From contig NZ_JAEINV010000009.1 of NCBI RefSeq assembly GCF_016342705.1, forward strand, positions 93,676 to 157,675: 64,000 bases of DNA, read 5' to 3'. Positions 35,088 to 45,570 of this stretch are shown here, one piece after another. The notes under the pieces were generated by a model. It was not told the DNA's origin and searched no databases. It saw nothing but the letters and a program-made list of their open reading frames with translations. Position 1 is the first letter of the stretch. Every line of letters starts with the position of its first letter. A program made the position numbers and the translations under genes. This DNA comes from Lutibacter sp. (GTDB taxonomy: Bacteria > Bacteroidota > Bacteroidia > Flavobacteriales > Flavobacteriaceae).

Positions 35088-36431
35088 ATGAATTTAGAAA
35101 ATAGAAAAAGAGAATTGGTTAAAGAATTTTCTCCTTTACTTGAAAAAACTACCAAAGTTTCAAAAATTTGGATGGGAATATTAGTTGCAATCATTTTGGT
35201 TGGAATTTATGCTTTCTTTTTACAATTATTTAAAGGACACGAAGTTACTGGTATGCGCGACAACGTTGTTTGGGGTGTTTACATTATTAACTTTATATTT
35301 TTTGTGTGCTTAAGCTATTCGGGAGCATTTATTTCCGGTATTTTACACTTCTACAACACGCCTTGGAAAAATTCAGTGTCAAGAATTGTTGAAATAATTA
35401 CAGTGCTATCATTAATTATTGGACCTATATTTATTTTATTGTGTATTGGTAGATTAGACAGATTGCATTATTTATTCTTGTATCCAAGAATTCAATCACC
35501 AATTACTTGGGATATTATAGCAATTATGACCGATTTAGTAGGTTGTTTTATTTACTTATACTTAACATTTATTCCTGATTTGGCCATTTTAAGAGATCAC
35601 AGTGAAGATGCACCAAAATGGAGACAAAAATTATATAAATTTTTAGCAATAGGTTACCAAGACACCACAGAACAAAGAGAAACTTTACATAAAATAACTA
35701 AAACAATGTCTGCAATGATTATTGCATTAGCAATTGTTGCGTATTCAGTTTTAGCGTGGATTTTTAGTTTAACGTTGCAACCTGGTTGGAACAGTTCAAT
35801 ATTTGCACCATACTTTATTATTGCTGGACTATATTCTGGTATTTCAGTTATAATACTAGCTATGTATTTAATAAGAAAATACTACAATCTAGAGCATTAC
35901 ATTAGAAAAGTACACTTTGTTAGTGCAGGTATTATCCTTTTAATACTATCATTATTATATGGTTATTTTACATTTAGTGAGTATTTTTCTAGATGGTTTA
36001 GTCATAAAATTCACGATACAAATTTATTAAACACATTGTTTACACGTTATTTTTGGCAATTTGTTTTAGCAAATTATGTAGGTGTTTTAGTGCCCGTTGT
36101 TATTTTATTTTTCAAAAAATTTAGAACTATAAAATCAATCACTTTTGCTTCAGTAATTGCAATTTTAGGATTATGGCTTAATAGATATTTAATAGTTGTA
36201 CCAACTTTAGAAACTCCTTATTTACCAATTCAAGATACCAGAGAAGAATTTGTTCATTACACAGCCACTTGGGTTGAATGGTCTTTAAGTTTTGCCGGAG
36301 TAGCTGCTTTTATTTTATTCTTCATTTTAATTATGAAATTAGTTCCAATCATACCAATGTCTGGAATTATTGATCAAGAAAGAGAAGCTTTCAATAAAAA
36401 AGGGAATGCTAAACAAACAATCACTGAATAA
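35088..36431 (+). CDS. NrfD/PsrC family quinone-interacting membrane subunit
   Basis: The 447-residue protein has about nine or ten membrane helices and matches the NrfD/PsrC family, whose members bind menaquinol and move electrons to or from an Fe-S partner. Conserved landmarks include NVVWGVYIINFIFFVCLSYSGAFISGIL near the first helices and HAYS-like polar residues in the core; no haem is expected. It is flanked by its Fe-S partner and the membrane-anchored protein of unknown family. No molybdopterin or other catalytic subunit lies nearby, unlike Psr, Ttr or Act complexes. Confidence 0.9.
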   Translation: MNLENRKRELVKEFSPLLEKTTKVSKIWMGILVAIILVGIYAFFLQLFKGHEVTGMRDNVVWGVYIINFIFFVCLSYSGAFISGILHFYNTPWKNSVSRIVEIITVLSLIIGPIFILLCIGRLDRLHYLFLYPRIQSPITWDIIAIMTDLVGCFIYLYLTFIPDLAILRDHSEDAPKWRQKLYKFLAIGYQDTTEQRETLHKITKTMSAMIIALAIVAYSVLAWIFSLTLQPGWNSSIFAPYFIIAGLYSGISVIILAMYLIRKYYNLEHYIRKVHFVSAGIILLILSLLYGYFTFSEYFSRWFSHKIHDTNLLNTLFTRYFWQFVLANYVGVLVPVVILFFKKFRTIKSITFASVIAILGLWLNRYLIVVPTLETPYLPIQDTREEFVHYTATWVEWSLSFAGVAAFILFFILIMKLVPIIPMSGIIDQEREAFNKKGNAKQTITE

Positions 36432-36451
36432 TAATAGTAAAATTAGAAATT

Positions 36452-37354
36452 ATGCAACGTAACATATTTAAAAACACATCATTTACTTGTTTTCTTTTAG
36501 CGCTATTATTTAGTTTTAGTTTAGTTGCTCAAGAAACAACTGTAGATGATTATAAATTGTCTTTCTCTTTTAAAACAGTTAAAAAGTTTGACAATACACG
36601 TCTACTTGAAGTTTCATTTATTGGAAAAAATAGAGAAGATAGAAAAGATAAAATTCCTGTTTTTGATGCTGAAATAAAATTCTTTAACATTGCTAATGAT
36701 GAAGAAATTTTATTAGGAACTGCAAAAACTTCAAATGAAGGTGTCGCACAATTAATACTTTCTGAAAAACAAAAATATATAACTGATGAAGATGGTTATA
36801 TTAATTTAACCGCTAGATTTGAAGGTTCTGATGCATTAGATGCTGAGGAAGAAGAAATTTTGGTTAGAGATTTAATTTTAGAATTAAACTTAGAAGAAAT
36901 TGATAGTGTTAAAACCATTTTTGTAAAAGCATTTACTTTAGATAGTTTAGGTGTTAAAACACCTGTTGAAGAAGTAGATGTAATTATTTCAATAGAAGGA
37001 ATGCTTTCTAAAATGAAAATTAAAGAGGGTACTATTGAAAATGGTGAAATTGAATTTGAATTACTTCAAAATATTCCAGGTGATAAAGATAAAAATTTCA
37101 CCGTTTATGCTCAAATTTTAGACAACGATGAATTTGGTGATGTAATTCAAAAACAAACCGTAAATTGGGGAACATTTAATAAAATAAATACAATAGACGA
37201 AAACAAACTGTGGTCTGAAGCCGCGCCAATATGGATGTATATTGTATTAACAATATTATTAGTTGGTGTTTGGGCAAATTACATTTATACGGTATATAAT
37301 TTATTTAAAATAAAAAAAGAAGGAAAAAAATTAGAATTAAGCCAAGAAGAATAA
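36452..37354 (+). CDS. Membrane-anchored periplasmic protein of unknown family
   Basis: The 300-residue protein has an N-terminal signal sequence (hydrophobic to about 25, ending VAQE). A largely beta, acidic periplasmic region (about 27-260) with two similar halves (around 30-135 and 140-250) follows, and the protein ends in one membrane helix (about 264-285) with a short basic cytoplasmic tail. I do not recognise the family. No haem or metal motif is visible. It is encoded 20 bases after the NrfD gene, so it is probably an accessory or structural subunit of that complex. Confidence 0.7.
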   Translation: MQRNIFKNTSFTCFLLALLFSFSLVAQETTVDDYKLSFSFKTVKKFDNTRLLEVSFIGKNREDRKDKIPVFDAEIKFFNIANDEEILLGTAKTSNEGVAQLILSEKQKYITDEDGYINLTARFEGSDALDAEEEEILVRDLILELNLEEIDSVKTIFVKAFTLDSLGVKTPVEEVDVIISIEGMLSKMKIKEGTIENGEIEFELLQNIPGDKDKNFTVYAQILDNDEFGDVIQKQTVNWGTFNKINTIDENKLWSEAAPIWMYIVLTILLVGVWANYIYTVYNLFKIKKEGKKLELSQEE

Positions 37355-37436
37355 AATATTTGCTACTTTTATTACAATTGGCATTGTATTTGAATTTAGA
37401 TTAACAATTAATATATAACAAACAAAAATTAAACAA

Positions 37437-37838
37437 ATGAAAACATTTAAAATTTTAATGATTATAGGTGTGGTTAGTATTGGGCTTTTGTCTTTCACTA
37501 AATTGGTGCAAGAAGAGTGGAAAGTTCCTGCTAAATACCAAACTATGAAAAACCCTGTAGAAGCAAGCAAATCTAATGTAGATTTAGGTAAAACTTTATA
37601 TGCTAAACATTGCAAGTCTTGTCATGGTAAAGAAGGTTTAGGTGATGGTCCAAAAGCAGAAGAAGTTGATGGACATTTAGGAGATTTTTCTTCTAAAAAA
37701 TTCCAAGCTCAAACTGATGGAGCGTTATTTTACAAAAGTTATTTTGGAAGAGACGATATGCCAAGCTATGAAAAGAAAATGCCAGAGAAAGATGATATGT
37801 GGGCAATTGTTCATTATTTAAGAACTTTAAAGAAATAA
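37437..37838 (+). CDS. Monoheme cytochrome c
   Basis: The 133-residue protein has an N-terminal signal or anchor segment (about 5-22). One CxxCH motif lies in AKHCKSCHGKEGLGDGPKAEE, and a distal Met ligand is plausible in GRDDMPSYEKKMPEKDDMW. The layout KTLYAKHCKSCHG and the ending WAIVHYLRTLKK are those of class I cytochrome c. It is the last gene of the Fe-S/NrfD unit and could accept electrons from the complex. An 82-base gap separates it from the preceding gene, so it might also have its own promoter. Confidence 0.88.
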   Translation: MKTFKILMIIGVVSIGLLSFTKLVQEEWKVPAKYQTMKNPVEASKSNVDLGKTLYAKHCKSCHGKEGLGDGPKAEEVDGHLGDFSSKKFQAQTDGALFYKSYFGRDDMPSYEKKMPEKDDMWAIVHYLRTLKK

Positions 37839-37856
37839 ACCATATTTCTTATTCAT

Positions 37857-37886
37857 AAAAAAACCGAACAATTGTTCGGTTTTTTT
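37857..37886. terminator. Bidirectional terminator between cytochrome c and hemN
   Basis: A perfect palindrome centred on CCGAACAATTGTTCGG, with A and T runs on both sides, serves the plus-strand cytochrome gene and the minus-strand hemN. Confidence 0.88.
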
Positions 37887-37909
37887 ATGCTTTTATAATT
37901 TCTTAAAGA

Positions 37910-39268
37910 CTAAATGGTCATAGAAAATATACGAGTGTCTGGCTTATTTTCTATTAATCGAAGATCAAACGTCATACAAATATTACGAACAAACATTCTT
38001 CCTTCTTCTTTTACCGTAACCTTCTCTTCTGAAACCTCAACCAAGCCATCATCAATTATTGGTTTTAAACGCTCTATAATTTCTTTTTTAACCTGTGCAT
38101 CTAATCCAATTTTCCACTCAGTTTCTAAATTACACATTAGGTTTAAAATGTGCTTTCTAATAATTAAATCTTTATCGGTTAATAAATGACCTCTAAATAT
38201 TGGTATAATACCTGCATTCACTTTATCAGTATAATCATCTACATCCTTTTCATTTTGAGCAAATGCGTACCAAGAATCACTAATGGAAGACATTCCCAAA
38301 CCAACCATTAATTCAGTTTTTCCAGCAGTATAACCCATAAAATTACGATGTAACTTTTTAGCTTCCATTGCCTTATGTAAAGAATCGGATGGTAACGCAA
38401 AATGATCCATTCCAATTTCTACATAACCATTGTCAAAAAACAATTGTTTTCCAAGTTCATATAAATGACGCTTTTCGCTATCCTTTGGCAAATCACTATC
38501 TTCAAAACCACGTTGCCCAACGCCTTTTATCCAAGGCACATGTGCATAACTGTAATAAGCTATTCTATCTGGTTTTAAAGCAATAGTATTTTTAATGGTT
38601 GTTCTAATACTTTCTTCAGTTTGAAAAGGTAATCCGAAAATTAAATCGTGACTAATAGACTCATAACCAATCTTTTTTGACAAATCATGAACTTTTTTTA
38701 CTTGCTCAAAACTTTGAACCCTATGAATTGCTTTTTGAACTTTCGGGTCGTAATCCTGAATACCAAAACTATTTCTTCTAGAGCCTAAATCATACAAAGT
38801 TTGTAACTGTTCTTCTGAAGTATGATTTGGATGTCCTTCATAACTAAAATCGAAAGTTTCAAATTTATCAGCTCTTTTAAAAATTCCGTTAATCAGTTTT
38901 TTTAAATTTTCTGAAGAAAAGAACGTTGGTGTTCCTCCTCCTAAATGAATTTCTCTAATTTTTGGTCTTCCTTCAAACAAATCGCAATATAAATCCCATT
39001 CTTTTAAAACGGTTTCAATATATGGTTGTTCAACTTCATGACGTTTTGTTATTTTTTTATGACAAGCACAAAATGTACATAAACTCTCACAAAAAGGTAA
39101 GTGAATATATAAGCTAATTCCCTCTATATCATTACTTTCAATAAAAGATTTTTTAACTGTTTTTTTCCAGTCTGATAGAGCAATCCCTTCTTTATCCCAA
39201 AAAGGAACCGTTGGATAACTGGTATATCTTGGACCAGGAATATTATATTTTTGAATTAAGTTTGTCAT
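37910..39268 (-). CDS. hemN: Oxygen-independent coproporphyrinogen III oxidase
   Basis: HemN is a radical-SAM enzyme that decarboxylates coproporphyrinogen III to protoporphyrinogen IX without oxygen. The 452-residue protein has the cluster motif CESLCTFCACHK (CxxxCxxC), HLGGGTPTFF, EGHPNHTSEEQL and GIQDYDPKVQKAIHR, the hallmarks of genuine HemN rather than HemW. It is the last gene of the minus-strand haem run. Using the anaerobic enzyme fits the FNR-like boxes found at the haem locus. A 65-base spacer with a short GGCTGTT direct repeat separates it from hemE. Confidence 0.95.
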   Translation of the reverse strand: MTNLIQKYNIPGPRYTSYPTVPFWDKEGIALSDWKKTVKKSFIESNDIEGISLYIHLPFCESLCTFCACHKKITKRHEVEQPYIETVLKEWDLYCDLFEGRPKIREIHLGGGTPTFFSSENLKKLINGIFKRADKFETFDFSYEGHPNHTSEEQLQTLYDLGSRRNSFGIQDYDPKVQKAIHRVQSFEQVKKVHDLSKKIGYESISHDLIFGLPFQTEESIRTTIKNTIALKPDRIAYYSYAHVPWIKGVGQRGFEDSDLPKDSEKRHLYELGKQLFFDNGYVEIGMDHFALPSDSLHKAMEAKKLHRNFMGYTAGKTELMVGLGMSSISDSWYAFAQNEKDVDDYTDKVNAGIIPIFRGHLLTDKDLIIRKHILNLMCNLETEWKIGLDAQVKKEIIERLKPIIDDGLVEVSEEKVTVKEEGRMFVRNICMTFDLRLIENKPDTRIFSMTI

Positions 39269-39333
39269 TTTTTAGCTATTGGCTGTTGGCTGTTGGCTTG
39301 CTAAAAAATAGCTACCAAAAACTAACAACTATT

Positions 39334-40356
39334 TTATTTATATTCTTTTACAGCATCAATAAATGCTTTTGCATTGTCTAAAGGTATATTTGGTAAAATT
39401 CCATGACCTAAATTAACAATGTACTTATCTTTTCCAAAGTCGTTAATCATTTTTGTAACCAACTTTTTAATTTCTGCTGGTGGTGATAACAATCTTGATG
39501 GATCAAAATTACCCTGTAAGGTTATATTATTTCCTGCAAATTTTCTTGCCATTTGTGGCGTAATTGTCCAATCTACACCCAAAGCAGCAGCATTTGATTT
39601 TGCCATATCTTCTAAAGCAAACCAACATCCTTTTCCAAATGCAATTACAGGAGCTTCGTCTCTTAATGCTTCAATAATTTGATTGATATATTTCCAAGAA
39701 AATTCTTGATAATCAACTGGAGAAAGCATTCCTCCCCAAGAATCAAAAATTTGAACTGCATTAACACCTGCTTTCACTTTTTCTTTTAAATAAGCGATGG
39801 TAGTGTCTGTTATTTTTTGAAGTAATAAATGCGCAGCAACTGGTTGTGTAAAACAAAATTCTTTAGCTAAATCGAAATTTTTTGACCCTTGTCCTTGCAC
39901 ACAATAACATAAAATTGTCCAAGGTGAACCTGCAAAACCAATTAATGGAATGTCATCATTCAACATTTGTTTGGTAATTTTTATGGCATCCATCACGTAT
40001 TTTAATTCAACTGTTACATCTGGCACAACAACTTCATCTACAGCTTTTGCAGTTCTAATTGGATTTGGTAACCACGGTCCTACTCCATTTTTCATTTCCA
40101 CCTCAATATTCATTGCTTGAGGAATAACTAAAATATCTGAAAATAAAATAGCAGCATCCATTCCAAATCTTCTAATTGGTTGTACTGTTATTTCTGACGC
40201 TAATTCTGGAGTTCTACAACGTGTAAAAAAATCGTAATTATCTCTAATTGCAATAAATTCTGGCAAATAACGCCCCGCCTGACGCATCATCCATACCGGT
40301 GGACGCTCTACAGTTTCGCCTTTTAAGGCTCTTAAATATAAATCGTTTTTAATCAT
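39334..40356 (-). CDS. hemE: Uroporphyrinogen decarboxylase
   Basis: HemE removes four carboxyl groups from uroporphyrinogen III, giving coproporphyrinogen III. The 340-residue protein begins with the family signature [16 protein letters not shown] and has the active-site Asp region in [14 protein letters not shown], plus [16 protein letters not shown] and [13 protein letters not shown]. It is encoded 51 bases from hemL on the same strand. Confidence 0.96.
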   Translation of the reverse strand: MIKNDLYLRALKGETVERPPVWMMRQAGRYLPEFIAIRDNYDFFTRCRTPELASEITVQPIRRFGMDAAILFSDILVIPQAMNIEVEMKNGVGPWLPNPIRTAKAVDEVVVPDVTVELKYVMDAIKITKQMLNDDIPLIGFAGSPWTILCYCVQGQGSKNFDLAKEFCFTQPVAAHLLLQKITDTTIAYLKEKVKAGVNAVQIFDSWGGMLSPVDYQEFSWKYINQIIEALRDEAPVIAFGKGCWFALEDMAKSNAAALGVDWTITPQMARKFAGNNITLQGNFDPSRLLSPPAEIKKLVTKMINDFGKDKYIVNLGHGILPNIPLDNAKAFIDAVKEYK

Positions 40357-40407
40357 ATTATTTATTTATTTGAAAATATTAGTGTTTTGTTTTCTTAAAC
40401 TTAAACA

Positions 40408-41715
40408 CTAATCCTCATCTTCATTTTTTTTATTTGCAACTGCTTTCATTGCAATATTTATAGCTGTTCTTACTTTATAAATATCTCTTTTGCTCATTGC
40501 AGTTGCTAAAAACCAAGCTTCAAACTGTGATGGTGGTAAAAACACTCCGTTTTCCATCATTTTCCAAAAGAAGGTTTTGAATTTTTTAGTATCGCTAGTT
40601 TGAGCAGTTTTAAAATCAACAACTTTGGTTTTTGTAAAAAATGGATTGATCATTGATCCAAATCTATTTACTTGTAAATCAATTCCATTTTCTTTAGCTG
40701 CATCTAACATTGCTCTTTCTAAAAATGCGGCCGTTTTTTCAAAATCTTTATACGGATCTTGTTTTTTCAACTCTTTTAAAGTCGCAATTCCGCAAGCCAT
40801 AGCTATTGGATTTCCAGATAACGTCCCAGCTTGATACATTGGTCCTAATGGCGCCACTTTTTGCATAATTTCATTTCTTGCACCATATGCTCCCACTGGA
40901 AAACCTCCTCCAATAACTTTTCCTAAACATGTAATATCTGCTTGAATACCTAACAACTCTTGAGCACCACCAAATTTTGAACGAAAGCCAGTCATAACCT
41001 CATCCATAATTAAAAGAACACCGCTTGCTTTGGTTAAATCTCTTAATTCTTCCATAAATTCTTTAGTTGGAAGAACTACCCCCATATTTCCCGCAATTGG
41101 TTCAATAATTACAGCAGCAATATCATTATGTCTTGCCAAATGTCTTTCAACACTATCAATATTATTATATTCTGCAATTAAGGTATTTTTTACTGCATCA
41201 TCAGGAACACCTGCGCTACCGGGTAAACTTAATGTTGCTAAACCAGAACCCGCAGCCACTAACAACGCATCTGAATGCCCGTGATAACAACCGGCAAATT
41301 TTATTATTTTATTTTTACCCGTAAATGCTCGTGCCAAACGAATTGCACTTAAAACAGCTTCTGTTCCAGAATTTACAAAACGAACTTTATCCATTCCTGG
41401 AAAAGCATCACAAACCATTTCTGCTAAAATAAGTTCTCCTTTAGTTGACGCCCCAAAAGTGTAGCCTTTTTTAAGGTATTTTTTAATAGTTTTTTCAACA
41501 ACACTATTTCTATGCCCTAAAATCATTGGACCATAAGAAAGCACCATATCTACATATTCATTATCATCAACATCTACAATCTTGCTTCCTTTAGCGTGGT
41601 CAATAAAAATAGGAACTCCACCTACAGATTTAAATGCTCTAACAGGTGAATTTACGGCACCAACTAAGTGTTTTTTTCCCTTAGTATATAATTCTATTGA
41701 TTTTTCTAATTTCAT
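40408..41715 (-). CDS. hemL: Glutamate-1-semialdehyde 2,1-aminomutase
   Basis: This PLP enzyme turns glutamate-1-semialdehyde into 5-aminolevulinate, the second step of the C5 haem route. The 435-residue protein shows GAVNSPVRAFKSVGG, VNSGTEAVLSAIRLARA, IMDEVMTGFR and the PLP-lysine region CLGKVIGGGFPVGAYG. Its stop and start are close to hemE and hemB, in one minus-strand operon. Confidence 0.96.
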   Translation of the reverse strand: MKLEKSIELYTKGKKHLVGAVNSPVRAFKSVGGVPIFIDHAKGSKIVDVDDNEYVDMVLSYGPMILGHRNSVVEKTIKKYLKKGYTFGASTKGELILAEMVCDAFPGMDKVRFVNSGTEAVLSAIRLARAFTGKNKIIKFAGCYHGHSDALLVAAGSGLATLSLPGSAGVPDDAVKNTLIAEYNNIDSVERHLARHNDIAAVIIEPIAGNMGVVLPTKEFMEELRDLTKASGVLLIMDEVMTGFRSKFGGAQELLGIQADITCLGKVIGGGFPVGAYGARNEIMQKVAPLGPMYQAGTLSGNPIAMACGIATLKELKKQDPYKDFEKTAAFLERAMLDAAKENGIDLQVNRFGSMINPFFTKTKVVDFKTAQTSDTKKFKTFFWKMMENGVFLPPSQFEAWFLATAMSKRDIYKVRTAINIAMKAVANKKNEDED

Positions 41716-41721
41716 TTTAAT

Positions 41722-42690
41722 TTATTTTTTCAATAATACTTTAGCTACATCTTTCGCAAAATACGTAATAATAATATCCGCTCCTGCCCTTTTCATAGAT
41801 AATAAACTTTCCATCATTACACGCTCTTCATCAATCCAACCATTGGCTGCAGCTGCTTTTATCATGGCATATTCTCCACTTACATTATAACAAGCAATTG
41901 GTCTGTCAAAATTATTTTTTAAATCTCTAATAATATCTAAATAAGCTAAGGCTGGTTTTACCATTAAAATATCAGCTCCTTCCTGATCATCAAAAGTAGC
42001 TTCACGCATTCCTTCATCTCTATTGGCTGGGTCCATTTGGTAGGTTCTTCTATCTCCAAAAGTTGGAGCTGAATCTGCTGCATCTCTAAACGGACCATAA
42101 AACGCTGATGAATATTTTACAGCATAAGACATTATTGGTATGTTTGGAAAACCTGTATTATCCAATGCTTGACGAATTGTATCAATCATTCCGTCCATCA
42201 TTCCTGATGGAGCAACCATATCTACACCTGCTTTTGCATGAGAAATTACTTGCTTTGCAATATTTGGCAACGTTGCATCATTATCTACATCATTATCGTG
42301 AATTATTCCACAATGTCCGTGACTTGTATATTCACAAAAACAAACATCTGTTATTACATATAAACTTGGGTAATTTTTTTTGATAAAACGAACTGCCTTT
42401 TGCATAATTCCATCATCATTCCAAGTTTCAGAACCAGTTTCATCTTTTTTTGATGGAATTCCAAATAATAAAACAGCAGGAATATCTAACGCAACAACTT
42501 CATCTAATTCTTTTGAAATTGTATCTAATGAAAAACGCTTAATTCCTGGCATTGAAACAATTTCAGTTTCAATATTAACTCCTTCTTCAATAAATAAAGG
42601 ATAAATTAAATCATCAATAGTTAGCTTATTTTCTCTAACTAAACGACGGATATTTTCTGTTTTACGAAGACGTCTTGTTCTGTTTATCAT
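41722..42690 (-). CDS. hemB: Delta-aminolevulinic acid dehydratase (porphobilinogen synthase)
   Basis: HemB condenses two aminolevulinates to porphobilinogen. The 322-residue protein has the Cys-rich zinc site [14 protein letters not shown] and the Schiff-base lysines near [15 protein letters not shown] and [11 protein letters not shown]. It therefore belongs to the zinc-dependent class. It lies between hemL and the hemC-hemD fusion with 5- and 6-base gaps. Confidence 0.96.
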   Translation of the reverse strand: MINRTRRLRKTENIRRLVRENKLTIDDLIYPLFIEEGVNIETEIVSMPGIKRFSLDTISKELDEVVALDIPAVLLFGIPSKKDETGSETWNDDGIMQKAVRFIKKNYPSLYVITDVCFCEYTSHGHCGIIHDNDVDNDATLPNIAKQVISHAKAGVDMVAPSGMMDGMIDTIRQALDNTGFPNIPIMSYAVKYSSAFYGPFRDAADSAPTFGDRRTYQMDPANRDEGMREATFDDQEGADILMVKPALAYLDIIRDLKNNFDRPIACYNVSGEYAMIKAAAANGWIDEERVMMESLLSMKRAGADIIITYFAKDVAKVLLKK

Positions 42691-42695
42691 GTTTG

Positions 42696-44288
42696 TTATT
42701 CTTTTACTTTAAAGTATTCATTTGCTGTTTCAATAACACTTTCAATAGTTGAAACTTTTGAAACTTCAACATTTTTAAAATATTTTCTAGCCACAGTTGC
42801 AGTGGTTTCTCCAATACAAAATGCGACTATATCTGTTGCTTTATTTTGAGTTAAAAAACTTTCAATTGCTGAAGGACTGAAAAATAATATTCCATTAATT
42901 TTTTCATCAATTTTACGCGGAGTTAATGCTGTTTGATAACTTTCAACTTCATTAACAACTATGTTATTCTCATTTAAAATGTTTGAAAGTTCTTCTCTTT
43001 TTTTATTTCCACAAAAAAAAGTAACTTCTTTCTCACTTAAATTTTCAACTAAATAATTTGCTAATTTTTCAGCACTATTTTCATCTTGAGAAACTTTACC
43101 AATTTTCTTTTCAATTAAACGTTTGGTTCTTTTACCAACGCAATACATATTTTCGAATTGCAGTTCCATTGGACTAAAATTTTCCAATAATGCTTCTACT
43201 GCATTTTGACTTGTAAAAATTACGTTTTTAATTGGTTTTTTAACAACCATAGGTTTTAAACGGTTGCTACGTGTTGTTATAAAATCGCTCATTAAAGAGC
43301 CAATATGAGAGGAAATACTATTTACCTGATTAAGCGATAAATTTTTAGTTGAATAAATATTGATATCTTTTTCAATAATTATTTCTTCTCTCATTAATTT
43401 TTTACCACCTCTATCTAAAATATAGTTGGCAGCATACACACCTAAATCACCTATTTTATCTAATTCAACAGATTTAGAAAACTCAATTTTATTTTTTCCA
43501 TCAGGACTAAATAAAACGCCTTTAAACATTAATTCTTCTTTAATAATTAATGCTAAAGCTCCAATTGGCGCTGTACAACCACCTTCTAAAACACGTAAAA
43601 AATCACGTTCAATTTTTACGCAAGTTGCTGTATCTTCGTGATTTAATTCTGTACAAATAGCTTTTAACTCTTCGTTTTCATCTAAAACAGCTACCATTAC
43701 CGCTCCTTGTGCTGGAGCAGGAATCATCCAATCTAATTTTATATGTTTTTCCTTTTCAGGTAATAACTTTAATCTTTTAAGTCCGGCTGCTGCAAAAATA
43801 GCACCATCCCAATCATTGTCTTCTAATTTTTGCAAACGTGTATTTACATTGCCACGTAAACCTGTAATTGTATGATGCGGGTAACGATATAACCATTGTG
43901 CTTTTCGTCTTAAACTTCCTGTTGCAATAATTGCAGTGTCATTTGTAAAGAAGTTTTCATCTTCTTTAAGGACTAAAATATCGTTAAAATCTCCTCTTTT
44001 TAAAATTGCACCTTGCACAATTCCATTTGGTAATTTTGTTGGTACATCTTTAAATGAATGTACCGCAATATCAATTTTATCATTTAATAAAGCAATGTCT
44101 AAATTTTTAGTAAAAACACCTGTAATACCTAATTCATACAATGGTTTATCTAATACAATATCTCCAATGGAATCTATTTTTACTATTTCACTTTTATAAC
44201 CTAAGCCATCTAATTGTTTCGCTACGGTATTAGCCTGCCAAAGCGCTAATTCACTTGAGCGAGTTCCAATTCTAATTATTTTATCCAT
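42696..44288 (-). CDS. hemC: Hydroxymethylbilane synthase fused to uroporphyrinogen-III synthase
   Basis: The 530-residue polypeptide carries two consecutive pathway enzymes. Residues 1 to about 300 are HemC ([23 protein letters not shown], and the cofactor-attaching Cys in [12 protein letters not shown]). The rest, from about 310, resembles HemD ([46 protein letters not shown]). Fusion lets the unstable hydroxymethylbilane pass directly to ring closure. I recall such fusions in Flavobacteriaceae. It is adjacent to hemA with a 1-base gap. Confidence 0.92.
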   Translation of the reverse strand: MDKIIRIGTRSSELALWQANTVAKQLDGLGYKSEIVKIDSIGDIVLDKPLYELGITGVFTKNLDIALLNDKIDIAVHSFKDVPTKLPNGIVQGAILKRGDFNDILVLKEDENFFTNDTAIIATGSLRRKAQWLYRYPHHTITGLRGNVNTRLQKLEDNDWDGAIFAAAGLKRLKLLPEKEKHIKLDWMIPAPAQGAVMVAVLDENEELKAICTELNHEDTATCVKIERDFLRVLEGGCTAPIGALALIIKEELMFKGVLFSPDGKNKIEFSKSVELDKIGDLGVYAANYILDRGGKKLMREEIIIEKDINIYSTKNLSLNQVNSISSHIGSLMSDFITTRSNRLKPMVVKKPIKNVIFTSQNAVEALLENFSPMELQFENMYCVGKRTKRLIEKKIGKVSQDENSAEKLANYLVENLSEKEVTFFCGNKKREELSNILNENNIVVNEVESYQTALTPRKIDEKINGILFFSPSAIESFLTQNKATDIVAFCIGETTATVARKYFKNVEVSKVSTIESVIETANEYFKVKE

Positions 44289-44289
44289 T

Positions 44290-45543
44290 CTAAATTTCGG
44301 TTATTTCAGTGTTAAAAATTTTGCTAATAACACTTATACTTTGATCAACAGAAGTTTCTTGATCTTTTAAATGCTTTACAAATTGTGTGGTAATTTTTTG
44401 AATCATTCTATTGGTTACAAACTCTGCATCTTCAACATTAAAATCTTTATTTTTTTTGCTATAAAAATTAATTTCATCTTGCTGAATTGCCATTAAAGAT
44501 TCTTTTAGAGCATTCACTGCAGGCACATATTTTCTGTGTGAAATCCATTCGTTAAATTCTTCTCTATATTTTTCAATGATTTTTTCTGCTAAAGGAATTT
44601 GTGCTTGACGCGTTGCCACTGTTTTATCAGTAATTTTTGAAAGTTCATCAACATTAATTAATGATATGCCTTTCATTTTTTTAACCTCAACATCTACATT
44701 TTCAGGCATTGATAAATCAATTATCAATAACTCTTTTCCTTCTTCTAAATTTTCTTTTGTAACAGTATGTGAACTTGAGCCTGTAGAAACAATTAAAATA
44801 TCTGTATTATGAATTTCTTTTGATAAATCAGAAAAATCCGCAACAGAAACATCATGATGTGTTTGTTCAAAATCAACAGCTTTTTCAAGTGTTCTATTTA
44901 CTAAAGTTATATTTTTATTAGAAGTATATTCTAATACGTTTTTACAGGTATTTTTTCCAATTTCACCTAAACCGTAAATTAAAATTTTCTTATCGTTATA
45001 ATTTTCAACATTTTCAACAATATATTGAATAGCTGCATACGATACTGAAGTTGTACCTGAACTTAATTTGGTGTTATTTTTCACATCCTTACTAGCTTGC
45101 AAAACCAAATTCATTAAACGTTCTAAATAGGCATTGGTAGTTCCTATTTTTTTAGCCATTTTAAAAGACTCTCTTAATTGTCCAACAATTTCATAATCTC
45201 CTAAAATTTGACTATCTAAACCTGTTGCTATGTTGAATAAATGACTTATTGCATCGTTATTTTTATAAACATTTGAAACGTTTATAAATTCTTCAACCGT
45301 ACCTTTTGAATATTTAATCATTAAACTAATTAACTCAAATGGGTGCTTAGCAAAACCGGTTATTTCAGTTCTATTACAAGTTGAAAGTATAAAAATACCT
45401 TCAATTCCTTTCGCTTTCGCTTCTTTAAGTAGTAATTTTTGATTTTCTTTAGTTACGCTAAAAGCACCACGCACTTGCACGTCTGCCTTTTTATAACTTA
45501 AACCTACATTGTAAAATTTTGTAGGAAGATTTTCTTGATTCAT
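44290..45543 (-). CDS. hemA: Glutamyl-tRNA reductase
   Basis: HemA reduces glutamyl-tRNA to glutamate-1-semialdehyde, the first committed step. Motifs include LSTCNRTEITG with the catalytic Cys, QILGDYEIVGQLRESF, SVSYAAIQYI and the NADPH-binding LIYGLGEIGKNTCKN. I chose the ATG at 45543 (MNQENLPTKFYNVGLSY). The upstream in-frame ATG at 45597 would add an 18-residue hydrophobic leader that is foreign to this cytosolic family, although a -7 box does sit just before it. First gene of the minus-strand haem run; divergent from the AraC regulator. Confidence 0.93.
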   Translation of the reverse strand: MNQENLPTKFYNVGLSYKKADVQVRGAFSVTKENQKLLLKEAKAKGIEGIFILSTCNRTEITGFAKHPFELISLMIKYSKGTVEEFINVSNVYKNNDAISHLFNIATGLDSQILGDYEIVGQLRESFKMAKKIGTTNAYLERLMNLVLQASKDVKNNTKLSSGTTSVSYAAIQYIVENVENYNDKKILIYGLGEIGKNTCKNVLEYTSNKNITLVNRTLEKAVDFEQTHHDVSVADFSDLSKEIHNTDILIVSTGSSSHTVTKENLEEGKELLIIDLSMPENVDVEVKKMKGISLINVDELSKITDKTVATRQAQIPLAEKIIEKYREEFNEWISHRKYVPAVNALKESLMAIQQDEINFYSKKNKDFNVEDAEFVTNRMIQKITTQFVKHLKDQETSVDQSISVISKIFNTEITEI

Positions 45544-45570
45544 AAAATTAGTATTACCAATAAGTATCGA

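Noticed and set aside
37355..37436. Separate promoter for the last cytochrome c gene
   Set aside because: Only an imperfect box (TGTATTTG) is present, so I do not call it.
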